A stretch of DNA of 64,000 nt from UBA7672 sp040398465 (GCA_040398465.1 JBBAUA010000001.1:174255-238254), one strand, 5' to 3'; positions 50,168 to 59,796 are shown, numbered from the stretch's first letter. Notes: generated by a model from the letters alone, not told the origin. Made by a program: numbers and translations.

Positions 50168-51701
50168 AGTGGCTTTTTGCATCATACAGGGTTTCGATCT
50201 TGATGACGGCCAGGCCTTGTTCGGTCGCAAAACGCTCAGTGTTACGCCGTGCTTTCCCGCGCACGAAAAACGGGATCTTGGTGAGTTCGGCTTCGGCCTC
50301 CCGCGACCAGATCAGTTCGCTGGCAAGCGGCGCAGATACGGGCGCCGGGGCGGGGGAGGGTGCGGGCTGGTGCGCTGCAAGGTGTGAAGCGCCTGCGCCG
50401 TCGTTGAACTCGAAATCCTCGCGGAACATCGCAAGCAGGTGCTCCTCGAGCCCCATCACCAGCGGATGCACCCAGGTGTCGAACAGCACATTCGCGCCTT
50501 CGAAACCCATCTGCGGCGAGAAGCGCGCCGGATAATCCTGCACATGCGCGGGGGCGGAGATAACCGCGCAGCCGACGCCAAGCCGCTTGGCGATATGTCG
50601 CTCCATCTGCGTGCCGAGCACGAGTTCGGGCTGCAACTCCGCTATCGCCTTCTCGACTTCGAGATAGTCGTCCGTGACCAGCGCTGTCAGCCCCAGCTTC
50701 TCGGCGGCCGCGCGCACATCGCGGGCAAACTCGCGCGAGTACGTTCCAAGTCCGACAACCTCGAACCCCAGCTCTTCCGAGGCGACACGTGCCGCAGCAA
50801 CTGCATGAGTCGCATCACCGAAGATGAACACGCGCTTGCCGGTCAGGTAGTTGGAGTCCACGGACCGCGACCACCACGGCATCCGCGCATTCGCGTCAGC
50901 CAGCACATGCGCCGGATCAACGCCCGTGATCGCCGCGATCTCGGTGATGAAATCCTTCGTCGCATTGTGCCCGATCGGCACGGTGCGGATGATCTTCTGC
51001 CCGTGATTCTTCTCCAGCCAGCGCGCCGCGACATCCGCAATCTCGGCGTAGAGCACGACGTTGAAGTCTGCGTCCGGCAGCCGCGAGAGATCGGACGGCC
51101 GAGCATTCAGCGGGGCCACCACATTCACATCGACGCCGAGTTGTCCCAGCAGGCGCGTCACCTCGACCACGTCATCGCGATGGCGGAAGCCCAGCGCCGT
51201 CGGCCCGAGAATATTGCAGCGTGGCCGCGGCCCCGGTGTCCGGGCAGCGGCGCCATCGACCTTCGCCGCAAACGTGCGGACCAGCTGGTAGAACGTCTCC
51301 GCCGCCCCCCAGTTTTCCTTCTTCTGGTAGGACGGCAGGTCCAGAGCGATCACCGGGATCGGCAGCTTCAGTGCCCGCGCGAGCCCGGCCGGGTCATCCT
51401 GGATCAGCTCCGCGGTGCAGGATGCGCCAACGATCATCGCCTCCGGCTGGAAGCGCTCATAAGCCTCCCGCGCCGACGTCTTGAACAATTCTGCCGTATC
51501 GCCGCCCAGATCGCGCGCCTGAAACGTCGTGTACGTTACCGGAGGTCGCGCATCACGGCGCTCGATCATCGTGAACAGCAGGTCCGCATAGGTGTCGCCC
51601 TGCGGCGCATGCAGCACATAGTGCAGGCCCTTCATGGCCGTCGCGATCCGCATCGCGCCGACATGGGGTGGTCCTTCATATGTCCAGACAGTCAGCTGCA
51701 A
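50157..51701 (-). CDS. bchB: Light-independent protochlorophyllide reductase subunit B
   Basis: NifK-like subunit of the dark-operative reductase. Features: LTVWTYEGPPHVGAMRIATAMKG at the N-terminus, VGASCTAELIQDDPAGLA, GHNATKDFITEIA and the small C-terminal domain (about 455-514, WSREAEAELTKIPFFVRGKA) specific to BchB. A Pro/Ala-rich hinge precedes that domain. The 514 residues are normal. It follows bchN by four bases and overlaps bchH. Confidence 0.97.
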   Translation of the reverse strand: MQLTVWTYEGPPHVGAMRIATAMKGLHYVLHAPQGDTYADLLFTMIERRDARPPVTYTTFQARDLGGDTAELFKTSAREAYERFQPEAMIVGASCTAELIQDDPAGLARALKLPIPVIALDLPSYQKKENWGAAETFYQLVRTFAAKVDGAAARTPGPRPRCNILGPTALGFRHRDDVVEVTRLLGQLGVDVNVVAPLNARPSDLSRLPDADFNVVLYAEIADVAARWLEKNHGQKIIRTVPIGHNATKDFITEIAAITGVDPAHVLADANARMPWWSRSVDSNYLTGKRVFIFGDATHAVAAARVASEELGFEVVGLGTYSREFARDVRAAAEKLGLTALVTDDYLEVEKAIAELQPELVLGTQMERHIAKRLGVGCAVISAPAHVQDYPARFSPQMGFEGANVLFDTWVHPLVMGLEEHLLAMFREDFEFNDGAGASHLAAHQPAPSPAPAPVSAPLASELIWSREAEAELTKIPFFVRGKARRNTERFATEQGLAVIKIETLYDAKSHYAR

Positions 51702-51705
51702 GATT

Positions 51706-52986
51706 TCAGACCTTCAGGAGTGCGCGGCGCGCAAACGGACGTGCAAACAGGGCGGCAAGATCGCCGGCCTGGTCGAAACCATGGACAGGCGAGAAAACGA
51801 GTTCGATCGACCATTTCGTGGTCATGCCCGCTGCCTCCAGCGGATTGGCGAGGCCAAGGCCACACACGACGAGATCTGGTTTGTCAGCGCGGCAACGGTC
51901 GAGCTGCTTGTCGACATCCTGTCCTTCGCTGAGCCGCGCCTGCGCGGGAAGCCGCTTGAGTTCTTCCGACAGCAGGTCGCGATTGAGGTAAGGCGTGCCG
52001 ATCTCGAGCGGCCGCATGCCCAGCTCTTCCGCCAGGAAGCGCGCCAGCGGCGGCTCGAGCTGTGAGTCGGGGAAGAAGAAAACGCTCAACCCTTCAAGCG
52101 TCTCGCGCGACCGCGCCAGCGCCCGCTTCGCGCGCTCGCGATGCGGGGCGACGATGCGACGGAAATCCATCTCGGGGATCGACCACGCATCAGCCGCCGC
52201 CTTGAGCCAGTGAGTCGTACCCTCGGCGCCGAACGGAAACAGCGCATGAAGCCGTTTGGCCCCACGCGCTTCCAGGGCGCGCGCTGTATCGCCAAGGAAA
52301 GGCTGCGCAATCAGCATCCGCGTGTTCGGCCCGATCGCCGCGATCTCGCCGGACTTGCGCGGCGGGAAAAAATCCACGCGCGGAATTCCAAGTTCGGTGA
52401 ACAGCCGGCGGAACTGGTCTTCCACGATGTCAGGCAACGCGCCGACAACCAGCAGCGAAGGCGCAGCGTTCGAATCAGCCTGCGGCGCTTCCGGAACCAG
52501 CGCAGCAAGGCATGCGTCTTCGCCCTGCGTGAAGGTCGTCTCGATGCCGCTGCCGGAATAGTTCAGCACGCGCACGGCCGGCTGGTGCTTCACCGAAAGC
52601 CGTTGCGCCGCGCGCGAAAGGTCGAGCTTGATCACTTCGGAAGGGCAGGAGCCGACAAGAAACAGCAGCTTGATGTCCGGTCGGCGCTCCAGCAGGCGAT
52701 CGACAACGCGATCCAGCTCTTCATTCGCGTCCGCAAGTCCTGCGAGATCCTTCTCTTCCATGATCGCCGTAGCGAATCGCGGCTCCGCGAAAACCATCAC
52801 GCCAGCTGCTGACTGGATCAGGTGAGCGCAGGTGCGCGAACCAACCACGAGGAAGAAAGCGTCCTGGATCTTGCGATGCAGCCAGACGATGCCCGTCAGT
52901 CCACAGAACACTTCCCGCTGGCCGCGCTCGCGCAGCACCGGAACGACGTCGATTTCACAACCAGCACTGGGAGCAGCTGGATTCAT
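51706..52986 (-). CDS. bchN: Light-independent protochlorophyllide reductase subunit N
   Basis: NifD-like catalytic partner of BchB. Typical segments are REVFCGLTGIVWLHRKIQDAFFLVVGSRTCAHLIQSAAGVMVFAEPRFATA (residues about 18-68, with cluster cysteines), LFLVGSCPSEVIKLDL and VVCGLGLANPLEAAGMTTKWSIE. The 426 residues match the family. The start overlaps the bchF stop by four bases. Confidence 0.97.
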   Translation of the reverse strand: MNPAAPSAGCEIDVVPVLRERGQREVFCGLTGIVWLHRKIQDAFFLVVGSRTCAHLIQSAAGVMVFAEPRFATAIMEEKDLAGLADANEELDRVVDRLLERRPDIKLLFLVGSCPSEVIKLDLSRAAQRLSVKHQPAVRVLNYSGSGIETTFTQGEDACLAALVPEAPQADSNAAPSLLVVGALPDIVEDQFRRLFTELGIPRVDFFPPRKSGEIAAIGPNTRMLIAQPFLGDTARALEARGAKRLHALFPFGAEGTTHWLKAAADAWSIPEMDFRRIVAPHRERAKRALARSRETLEGLSVFFFPDSQLEPPLARFLAEELGMRPLEIGTPYLNRDLLSEELKRLPAQARLSEGQDVDKQLDRCRADKPDLVVCGLGLANPLEAAGMTTKWSIELVFSPVHGFDQAGDLAALFARPFARRALLKV

Positions 52987-53651
52987 GTGGAGTGACCGCG
53001 CAGGTCCATCATGGCCGGCGCGGATCGCGGCGCCTGCAGGCGCGCTTCACGCAGCTTCAGCAGAAACTGGGCGGCATTGATCACATAGGCCGCGTAGGCC
53101 GCGACCGCGATCATCATCTGGTCAGAGGGCGAACCCCACCCGTTGAGCAGCGCGAGCAGGTAGGCCGTCTGCAGCCCGAGCACGAGCATGCTGAACACGT
53201 CTTCCCAGAAGAAAGCGCGGGCAAACAGCCATTTGCCGAACACTTCCTTCTCCCAGATCGAGCCTGTCACCATGATCAGATAGAGAAGGAATGTCTTGGC
53301 GAGGATCGAGGCCGTCGCAATGTCGTAGCCTTCGCCGGTCATCAGGTAACGGACGACGAGCACCAGGCTGATCGCGAACACAACGAACTGCAGAGGTGCG
53401 AGAATCGCCTGCACCAGCGTCCATGGCGAAGCGTCGCGGCGAATGCGCTCTTCCCGCGTATAGAGGCCCTGCTTTACCGATTCTTTGCCGTGCTTGTTGG
53501 CGAGGTGTGACCCGACATGAGCGGGCCAGGGACAGGGCGCCAGCGAATCGAGCCAGCCATCAAACATCTTGGAAAACAGGCCTGGACGGTCGCTGGAGCG
53601 CTGCGGCCCGGCTTGCGTGACACTGCCGTAATGGCCCCGTTGAGTTTGCAT
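52983..53651 (-). CDS. bchF: 2-vinyl bacteriochlorophyllide hydratase BchF, with N-terminal extension
   Basis: Hydrates the C-3 vinyl group of chlorophyllide. The membrane core is clear: TREERIRRDASPWTLVQAILAPLQFVVF, VRYLMTGEGYDIATASILAKTFLLYLIMVTGSIWEKEVFGKWLFARAFFWEDVFS (residues about 100-155) and YAAYVINAAQFLLKLR. The 222 residues exceed the usual 160-170: about 55 extra residues precede the core, including MFDGWLDSLAPCPWPAHVG. The ATG at 53651 has a perfect GGGAGG at the right distance, which supports the long form. It heads the operon to idi. Confidence 0.93.
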   Translation of the reverse strand: MQTQRGHYGSVTQAGPQRSSDRPGLFSKMFDGWLDSLAPCPWPAHVGSHLANKHGKESVKQGLYTREERIRRDASPWTLVQAILAPLQFVVFAISLVLVVRYLMTGEGYDIATASILAKTFLLYLIMVTGSIWEKEVFGKWLFARAFFWEDVFSMLVLGLQTAYLLALLNGWGSPSDQMMIAVAAYAAYVINAAQFLLKLREARLQAPRSAPAMMDLRGHST

Positions 53652-53737
53652 TTCCGACCTCCCGCGTCTCGACGCGTTTGATGAAACGACGTTCGGAAAG
53701 GTAGGGCCGTGGCTTTCCGATTGTCAAGAAAGTCGTA

Positions 53738-53755
53738 CGTCCAATATTTTGGACA
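53738..53755. promoter_or_regulatory. PpsR/CrtJ-type operator between bchF and ppaA
   Basis: CGTCCAATATTTTGGACA matches the site with one changed end base, and its core GTCCAA/TTGGAC is symmetric. A weaker half-matching site (TGTC-N10-TACG) abuts it at 53722-53739. It lies 87 bases upstream of bchF and about 200 bases before ppaA, in the 307-base divergent region, where TTGACA-like hexamers occur on the minus strand. Confidence 0.65.
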
Positions 53756-53958
53756 CATGCGTCAAACTGTCAAAAAAGGACTCGCTTAACCGCGTAAGTT
53801 CTGTTTACCGTGCGGATGCCGGGAGCAGAGACCCTCGACAGCGGGCGCAATCTCGGGAGGAACGACCTGCATAGAGCTGGTATTTCCCGGCTCGGTTGGC
53901 AGGTCCAGAAGCGGAAGTTGCCGAAGTGCGACTCCGCAGGAGATGGGGGGCCCGACAG

Positions 53959-54837
53959 ATGGCCAGCCTTCCGGGTTCGTCGGTATTTGATCTGTGCGGC
54001 GAAGAGCCAATGTGGATCGCACCAGGCGCGAAACGCACGACATCGCTTTCAATTGTCGAGGGAACGCCACGACCACAGCTCGCTGATCAATTGGCGCGGA
54101 TCGTCGAAGGGGAAATCATCCCCCGGCTGATGCTCGTGCACCGCATGGAGCGTCAGGACGGACAGGAAAGTGCGCCACTTTCCCCTGATACCATAGAGAA
54201 ATTTGCCCGTTATGCGCTGTCGTCCGGGCATGACTCGCTGATGGCGATCATCGGAAGGCTCATGCAGACCGGCGTAGCGCTCGAGTCCATCTATGTGGAC
54301 CTGCTTGGACCGGCCGCCCGCCGCCTGGGCGAGTTCTGGGAAGACGATCGGGTTTCCTTCGCTGACGTTGCGATAGCCTTGGGCCGTCTGCAGCACATTG
54401 TCCGCGAACTCAGCCTCCAAGGGCCGAACGAACTGCCCATGTCAGTCGGCCGCGCGGCGCTGTTTGCCGCTGCTCCGGGAGAGCATCACACATTTGGCCT
54501 TGTTATCATTGAAGAGTTTTTCCGCAGATCAGGCTGGCGCACATGGGCGGAGCTATCTGGCTCAGTCGCAGACGTTGTGTCTGCGGTGCAAGCCCATGAC
54601 TTTGATTTGTTCGGAATGTCCGCAAGCTCAGACGAACGGCTTGATCAAATCGCACCAATGATTATGTCGGTGCGTAAGGCGTCAAGGAATCGAGACATCA
54701 CTGTAATGGTGGGTGGACGGCTCTTTGTGGAGAGGCCGGAACTGGTTGCGAAAGTCGGCGCCGATACGATGGCGGCAGACGCAAGACAGGCCGTGCTTGG
54801 GGCGGAAGGCGCGGTGAGGCGACTCGCATCCCGCTAA
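53959..54837 (+). CDS. ppaA: PpaA/AerR-type antirepressor with cobalamin-binding-like domain
   Basis: A 292-residue regulator upstream of ppsR, as in other PGCs. The helical middle (IYVDLLGPAARRLGEFWEDDRVSFADVAIALGRLQHIVREL, residues about 110-150) resembles the MerR-associated B12-binding helix bundle, and the C-terminal Rossmann-like domain has GEHHTFGLVIIEEFFRRSGW with a His at the place of the AerR cobalamin ligand, then FDLFGMSASSDERL and VMVGGRLF. PpaA/AerR modulates PpsR in response to light through B12. The start is uncertain; ATG 53959 follows a G-rich tract, ATG 54010 is an alternative. Confidence 0.9.
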   Translation: MASLPGSSVFDLCGEEPMWIAPGAKRTTSLSIVEGTPRPQLADQLARIVEGEIIPRLMLVHRMERQDGQESAPLSPDTIEKFARYALSSGHDSLMAIIGRLMQTGVALESIYVDLLGPAARRLGEFWEDDRVSFADVAIALGRLQHIVRELSLQGPNELPMSVGRAALFAAAPGEHHTFGLVIIEEFFRRSGWRTWAELSGSVADVVSAVQAHDFDLFGMSASSDERLDQIAPMIMSVRKASRNRDITVMVGGRLFVERPELVAKVGADTMAADARQAVLGAEGAVRRLASR

Positions 54838-54874
54838 CTTTGCGGCCGCCGAGGAAAGGGCGAGTGCGGGTTCG

Positions 54875-56305
54875 ATGGCGATCTATTCTTCTATCCAGGG
54901 TCGTATCGAACCGAGGTTCGCGCGCGACATGTTGGGGGCGCTGGACGCCAAAGTCGCCGCAAAGGTCGCCGCAGCAGGCGGCGACGTCGCGATGATCATC
55001 GACCGCAGCGGCTTCATCCGCGACATGGCCCTCAACAACAGTGACATGGTGCAGGACGGCTTCGAAGGATGGCTAGACCGCCGCTGGGCCGACACCGTCA
55101 TGGCTGACAGCCGCCCCAAGATCGAAGAAATGCTGCGCGATGCCGCTAATGATGCGGGCCCGCGCTGGCGCGAAATCAACCACAAGACTGATGATGGCGG
55201 TGCAGTCGCGGTTCGTTACATCGCCATGAACGCCGGCGAAGACGGCCGCGTCATCGCGATTGGCCGCGACCATCGCGCCATCAGCCAGCTCGAGCAGCGC
55301 CTCATCGAGGCGCAGCAGACTGTGGAGCAGGATTACCGGAAGCTTCGCGAAGCCGAGTCACGCTACCGCCTTCTTTTTCAACTCGCGTCCGAAGCCGTCA
55401 TCGTCGTCGACGCCAACTCGCGCAGGATTGTCGAAGCCAATCCGGCCGCCGATCGTCTCATCGGTAGTGCGGACACGTCATTGGTGGGTCGCGAGTTCTC
55501 GTCCGCGTTCGAAGAAATATCGCGCGACGCTGCAATTTCGCTTCTGGCAGTGGCCCAGGGCGGCCCCAACCTCACCGCGCAATCCACGCTGCGTCAGGGC
55601 GGCCGCGCTTTTGAAGTGGCGGCCTCGCTCTTCCGCCAGGACCGGGCGTCTCTTTTTCTTGTGCGCCTGTCTTCCCTCGAAGCAGGCGTCATGCGCGCGC
55701 CGGAATCTTCGCAACACCTGCTCTCCGTGCTTGAGCGCATGCCCGATGCCTTTGTCGTCACGGATGAAAACCTGCGGATACTCGCTCATAACGCCGCCTT
55801 CCTCGATCTCTCGCGCATCGCCAGCAACGAGCAGGCGAGAGGAATGTCGCTCGATACCATTCTCGGCAGGCCCGAGATCGACAGGAACGTCCTCCTCTCC
55901 AGCCTGCGCCAGCATGGATCGCTCAAGAATTTCGCCACAGTCCTGCGCACGCGCCTTGGCGAACAGGAAGATGTCGAAGTCTCCGCCGTCCACGTCGCGA
56001 CCGGCGAACAGCCCTGCTTCGGCTTCTCGATTCGCGCTGCTGCACGCGGCGTCGTCGCCAAACCGCGCATCGCCGGCGGACTGCCGCGCTCGGTCGAGCA
56101 ACTTTCGCAACTCGTCGGCCGCGTTTCGCTCAAGGAACTGGTCCGGGAGACAACCGAACTTGTGGAGCGTTTGTGCATCGAGGCCGCGCTTGAGCTGACC
56201 GGCAACAATCGCGCCTCCGCAGCGGAGGTTCTCGGCGTCAGCCGGCAGAGCCTCTATTCGAAACTCCACCGCTACGGGCTCGGCGACCTGGCCACCGGCG
56301 ACTGA
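54875..56305 (+). CDS. ppsR: Photosynthesis gene repressor PpsR/CrtJ
   Basis: Redox- and light-responsive repressor, 476 residues. N-terminal domain (about 1-140), a Q-linker-like helix (QLEQRLIEAQQTVEQDYRKL), PAS1 (about 160-280, YRLLFQLASEAVIVVDANSRRIVEAN), PAS2 (about 285-400, VLERMPDAFVVTDENLRILAHN) and a Fis-type helix-turn-helix (about 430-470, NRASAAEVLGVSRQSLYSKLHRYGL). A Cys just before the HTH (VERLCIEAALEL) fits the redox Cys of CrtJ. It lies between ppaA and bchG; its predicted sites are listed separately. Confidence 0.97.
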   Translation: MAIYSSIQGRIEPRFARDMLGALDAKVAAKVAAAGGDVAMIIDRSGFIRDMALNNSDMVQDGFEGWLDRRWADTVMADSRPKIEEMLRDAANDAGPRWREINHKTDDGGAVAVRYIAMNAGEDGRVIAIGRDHRAISQLEQRLIEAQQTVEQDYRKLREAESRYRLLFQLASEAVIVVDANSRRIVEANPAADRLIGSADTSLVGREFSSAFEEISRDAAISLLAVAQGGPNLTAQSTLRQGGRAFEVAASLFRQDRASLFLVRLSSLEAGVMRAPESSQHLLSVLERMPDAFVVTDENLRILAHNAAFLDLSRIASNEQARGMSLDTILGRPEIDRNVLLSSLRQHGSLKNFATVLRTRLGEQEDVEVSAVHVATGEQPCFGFSIRAAARGVVAKPRIAGGLPRSVEQLSQLVGRVSLKELVRETTELVERLCIEAALELTGNNRASAAEVLGVSRQSLYSKLHRYGLGDLATGD

Positions 56306-56347
56306 GTCCAACAAACTCGACACGTCAAGCGTCCAGACTAATTGACA
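56305..56347. promoter_or_regulatory. Tandem PpsR/CrtJ-type operators upstream of bchG
   Basis: AGTC-N10-GACA (56305-56322) and CGTC-N10-GACA (56330-56347) are separated by 7 bases. Both differ from TGTC-N10-GACA only in the first base. The first overlaps the last base of ppsR and the second ends 28 bases before bchG. Confidence 0.65.
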
Positions 56348-56375
56348 CTTGCCGTCGTGATTTGTAGCGTTTCGC

Positions 56376-57290
56376 ATGTCGTCCACGCATGCCGAAACCG
56401 CACCGAGATCGCTGCCGACGCCGGGCGCGGTCCTTGAACTGTTCAAGCCGATCACCTGGTTTCCGCCAATGTGGGCCTTCGGCTGCGGCGTCGTCTCGTC
56501 GGGCGCAAACCTCGCAGAGCGCTGGCCGATGGCGCTCGCCGGCATCATCCTCGCGGGACCCCTGATCTGCGCCACCAGCCAGGCCGTGAATGACTGGTAC
56601 GACCGCGACGTCGACGCGATCAACGAGCCAAACCGGCCCATCCCGTCCGGCCGCATCCCTGGCCGCTGGGGCCTCTGGATCGCGATGGCGTGGACGGTCG
56701 TCTCCATGCTCTGGGCGCTCGCCCTGGGCCCGTGGGTCTTCGGCGCCGCCGTCGTCGGCATGATCCTCGCGTGGGTCTACAGCGCGCCGCCGCTTCGCCT
56801 CAAGCAAAGCGGATGGTGGGGCCCCGCCGCCTGCGCGCTCTCTTATGAGGGTATCACCTGGTTCACCGGCGCCGCCGTCATGCTGGCGACAGTCCCCAAC
56901 ACCCAGATCCTCATCATCGCCGCGCTCTACAGCTTGGGCGCGCACGGCATCATGACGCTGAACGACTTCAAGGCCATCGAAGGCGACAAGCTCACCGGCG
57001 TCCGTTCGCTCCCCGTCCAGCTCGGCGTCGACAACGCCGCGCGCGTCGCCTGCGCGATCATGGCCGCACCGCAGGTCATCGTTATCGTCCTGCTCTTCGC
57101 ATGGGGCGCGCCGTTCCACGCCGCCGCCGTCACCGTGTCGCTCGGCCTCCAATTCTACATGATGACCCGCCTCGTCACCGATCCCCGCAAGTACGCGCCC
57201 TGGTACAACGGCACGGGCGTCCTTCTCTATGTCCTCGGCATGCTGGTGAGCGCCTTTGCTCTCGGCGGCCTCGCTGGAATCCAACCATGA
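56376..57290 (+). CDS. bchG: Bacteriochlorophyll a synthase BchG
   Basis: UbiA-family membrane prenyltransferase that esterifies bacteriochlorophyllide with geranylgeranyl diphosphate. Asp-rich motifs NDWYDRDVDAINEPNRPIPSG and DFKAIEGDKLTGVRSLPVQLG are intact; about eight membrane helices are evident in 304 residues. It opens the bchG-pucC-like-bchP operon and overlaps the next gene (ATGA). Confidence 0.97.
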   Translation: MSSTHAETAPRSLPTPGAVLELFKPITWFPPMWAFGCGVVSSGANLAERWPMALAGIILAGPLICATSQAVNDWYDRDVDAINEPNRPIPSGRIPGRWGLWIAMAWTVVSMLWALALGPWVFGAAVVGMILAWVYSAPPLRLKQSGWWGPAACALSYEGITWFTGAAVMLATVPNTQILIIAALYSLGAHGIMTLNDFKAIEGDKLTGVRSLPVQLGVDNAARVACAIMAAPQVIVIVLLFAWGAPFHAAAVTVSLGLQFYMMTRLVTDPRKYAPWYNGTGVLLYVLGMLVSAFALGGLAGIQP

Positions 57291-58594
57291 CACAAGCACC
57301 GCTCAGCTGGCTCAGCATCATCCGCGTCGGCCTCGTGCAGAGCGCACTGGGCGGGGTCGTCGCCCTCACCACATCGACGCTCAACCGCGTCATGGTGGTC
57401 GAGTTCGCGCTACCGGCCATGCTGCCCGCAGCCCTCGTCGCCTGGCACTACGCAATACAGCTCTCGCGCCCGCGGTGGGGCTACGGCTCCGACATGGGCC
57501 ACCGCCGCACGCCATGGATCATCGGCGGCATGGGTATCCTTGCCCTCGGCGGACTGCTCGCCACAAACGCCACGGTGATGATGGAATCATCACCCGTCGT
57601 CGGCATCCTTCTCGGCATCCTCGCCTTCACGATGATCGGCGCAGGCGTCGGCGCGTCCGGCACGTCGCTGCTCGCACTTCTCGCATCGCGCACCGCGCCG
57701 CAGCGCCGCCCCGCCGCCGCCGCCACGACCTGGATCATGATGATCGTCGGCATCGTCATCACGGCGGGCGTCTCCGGCGCACTGCTGGACCCGTTCTCGC
57801 CGCAACGCCTTGCGCTCATCGCCTCTGGCATCGTCGGTATCGCCTTCCTCCTGACGCTGTTCGCCGTCTGGGGAATCGAAGGCGAGCCTGAAAAGGTAGC
57901 GGCGCCTGAACACGCCAAGCCGCCATTCGCGCAAGTCCTGCGGGAGACATGGGCCGATCCGCTCGCCCGCCGCTTCACGGTCTTCGTCTTCGTCTCGATG
58001 CTCGCCTACAGCGCGCAGGATCTCATCCTCGAACCCTTTGCCGGCCTCGTCTTCGACATGACGCCGGGCCAGTCAACGCAGCTCGCCAGCGTTCAGAATG
58101 GCGGCGTCCTGCTCGGCATGATTCTCGTCGGCGCCTGCGGCGCCCGTTTCGGCGACAAGAAGCGCGCATGGATGCGTCAATGGACAGTCGCAGGTTGCAT
58201 CGGCTCCGCCGCAGCCCTTGTTGCGCTCGCATTTGCCAGCGCTGTGGGCCCCGCCTGGCCGCTACAGCCCACCGTCTTCGCGCTCGGCTTCGCGAACGGT
58301 GTCTTCGCCGTCTCCGCAATCGGCTCGATGATGGGCCTTGCCGGAGAAGGGCAGGCGTCGCGTGAAGGCGTCCGCATGGGTGTCTGGGGCGCAGCACAAG
58401 CCTGCGCCTTCGCATGCGGCGGCTTTGCCGGCGCTGCCGGCGTCGACATCCTCCGCGTCCTGCTGCCGCAGGACTCCAGCGCCTTCCTGATCGTCTTCTC
58501 GCTTGAAGCCGCGCTCTTCACCTTCGCGGCGCTTCTTGCAGCCCGCCTCGATCTCGTCGGCGAACGATTCGTCCCCCAGGGAGCGCACACATGA
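57287..58594 (+). CDS. PucC/LhaA-family protein in the bchG-bchP operon
   Basis: A 435-residue, 12-helix MFS-type member of the PucC/LhaA/Bch2 family. Signatures are LVQSALGGVVALTTSTLNRVMVVE, GYGSDMGHRRTPWIIGG and LILEPFAGLVFDMTPGQST. A paralogue of LhaA, it lacks that protein's first 25 residues. Its position between bchG and bchP is standard in purple bacteria (ORF428/Bch2) and suggests a role in handling newly made bacteriochlorophyll. Start and stop both overlap neighbours by four bases. Confidence 0.93.
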   Translation: MTQAPLSWLSIIRVGLVQSALGGVVALTTSTLNRVMVVEFALPAMLPAALVAWHYAIQLSRPRWGYGSDMGHRRTPWIIGGMGILALGGLLATNATVMMESSPVVGILLGILAFTMIGAGVGASGTSLLALLASRTAPQRRPAAAATTWIMMIVGIVITAGVSGALLDPFSPQRLALIASGIVGIAFLLTLFAVWGIEGEPEKVAAPEHAKPPFAQVLRETWADPLARRFTVFVFVSMLAYSAQDLILEPFAGLVFDMTPGQSTQLASVQNGGVLLGMILVGACGARFGDKKRAWMRQWTVAGCIGSAAALVALAFASAVGPAWPLQPTVFALGFANGVFAVSAIGSMMGLAGEGQASREGVRMGVWGAAQACAFACGGFAGAAGVDILRVLLPQDSSAFLIVFSLEAALFTFAALLAARLDLVGERFVPQGAHT

Positions 58595-59796
58595 CCCTTG
58601 AGACCTATGACGCAGTCGTCGTCGGCGGCGGCCCGGCTGGAGCAACAGCGGCAGGCGATCTCGCACGCGCGGGACGAAAGGTTCTCCTGCTGGACCGCGC
58701 CGGTCGCATCAAGCCTTGCGGCGGCGCCATTCCCCCGCGCCTCATCCGCGACTTCGGAATCCCCGACCATCTCCTCGTTGCCCGCGCCACAGCCGCCCGC
58801 ATGGTCTCGCCCACCAACCGCATCGTGAACATGCCGGTCGAGGGTGGCTTCGTCGGCATGGTCGATCGCGACGTGTTCGACGAATGGCTGCGCGAACGCG
58901 CGGTCGCCGCCGGCGCCGACCGCCGCTCCGGATCTTTCATCCGCATCGAACGCGACGACGACGGCACAGCCGTCGTCTGCTTCCACGACAAGGGTGACAG
59001 CAAGGACAACATCCAGCGCGTCCGGGCCCGCGCAGTCGTCGGCGCCGACGGCGCCCGCTCGCAGGTCGCAAAGCAGACCATCAAGGGCGCCGACCGCATC
59101 CCCTGCGTCTTCGCTTACCACGAAATCATCCGCGCCCCCGCGCACGGCGAAGGCGGCTTTGAGGCAAGCCGCTGCGACATCTACTATCAGGGCAAGCTCT
59201 CGCCCGATTTCTACGCCTGGATCTTCCCGCACGGCGACACCGCCAGCGTTGGTGTCGGCTCCGCCCGCAAGGGTTTCTCCCTGCGCGGCGCCGTCAGCGA
59301 CCTGCGCAAGGTCTCAGGCCTCACAGGCTGCGAGACCATCCGCACCGAGGGCGCGCCGATCCCGCTGAAACCGCTCGCCCGCTGGGACAATGGCCGCGAT
59401 GTCGTGCTGGCCGGAGACGCATCGGGCGTCGTCGCCCCGGCGTCTGGGGAGGGCATCTACTACGCCATGGTCGGCGGCCGCGTCGCCGCCGAAGCCGTCG
59501 TCGAAATGCTCGAGACCGGAAAGGCGAAAGCCCTCGCCGGCGCCCGCAAGGCCTTCATGAAGGACCACGGCAAGGTCTTCTGGATTCTCGGGATCATGCA
59601 GCACTTCTGGTATCGCAGCGACAAACGCCGCGAGGGCTTCGTGAAGATGTGCAACGATCCCGACGTGCAGCGCCTCACCTGGCAGGCCTACATGAACAAG
59701 GAGCTCGTGAAGGCCGACCACGCCGCGCACGCGCGCATCTTCATCAAGGACATGGGTCATCTCCTCGGCCTGTCATCCTCGCCCCGTGCCCCTTGA
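58591..59796 (+). CDS. bchP: Geranylgeranyl bacteriochlorophyll reductase BchP
   Basis: FAD-dependent reductase that converts the geranylgeranyl tail to phytyl in three steps. FAD fold YDAVVVGGGPAGATAAGDLARAG, then LDRAGRIKPCGGAIPP, and the second motif VVLAGDASGVVAPASGEGIYYAM. The 401 residues match the family. Its presence predicts phytylated bacteriochlorophyll a. The stop overlaps the TTG start of the tspO remnant. Confidence 0.97.
   Translation: MTLETYDAVVVGGGPAGATAAGDLARAGRKVLLLDRAGRIKPCGGAIPPRLIRDFGIPDHLLVARATAARMVSPTNRIVNMPVEGGFVGMVDRDVFDEWLRERAVAAGADRRSGSFIRIERDDDGTAVVCFHDKGDSKDNIQRVRARAVVGADGARSQVAKQTIKGADRIPCVFAYHEIIRAPAHGEGGFEASRCDIYYQGKLSPDFYAWIFPHGDTASVGVGSARKGFSLRGAVSDLRKVSGLTGCETIRTEGAPIPLKPLARWDNGRDVVLAGDASGVVAPASGEGIYYAMVGGRVAAEAVVEMLETGKAKALAGARKAFMKDHGKVFWILGIMQHFWYRSDKRREGFVKMCNDPDVQRLTWQAYMNKELVKADHAAHARIFIKDMGHLLGLSSSPRAP

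Noticed and set aside
47546..50203. 885-codon plus-strand open frame antisense to bchH
   Set aside because: bchH on the minus strand is unmistakable. The antisense frame is Arg/His/Gln-rich and low in hydrophobic residues, typical of a codon-bias shadow.
50439..51932. 497-codon plus-strand frame antisense to bchB
   Set aside because: Same reason: bchB is complete on the other strand and the frame reads as Arg-rich filler.
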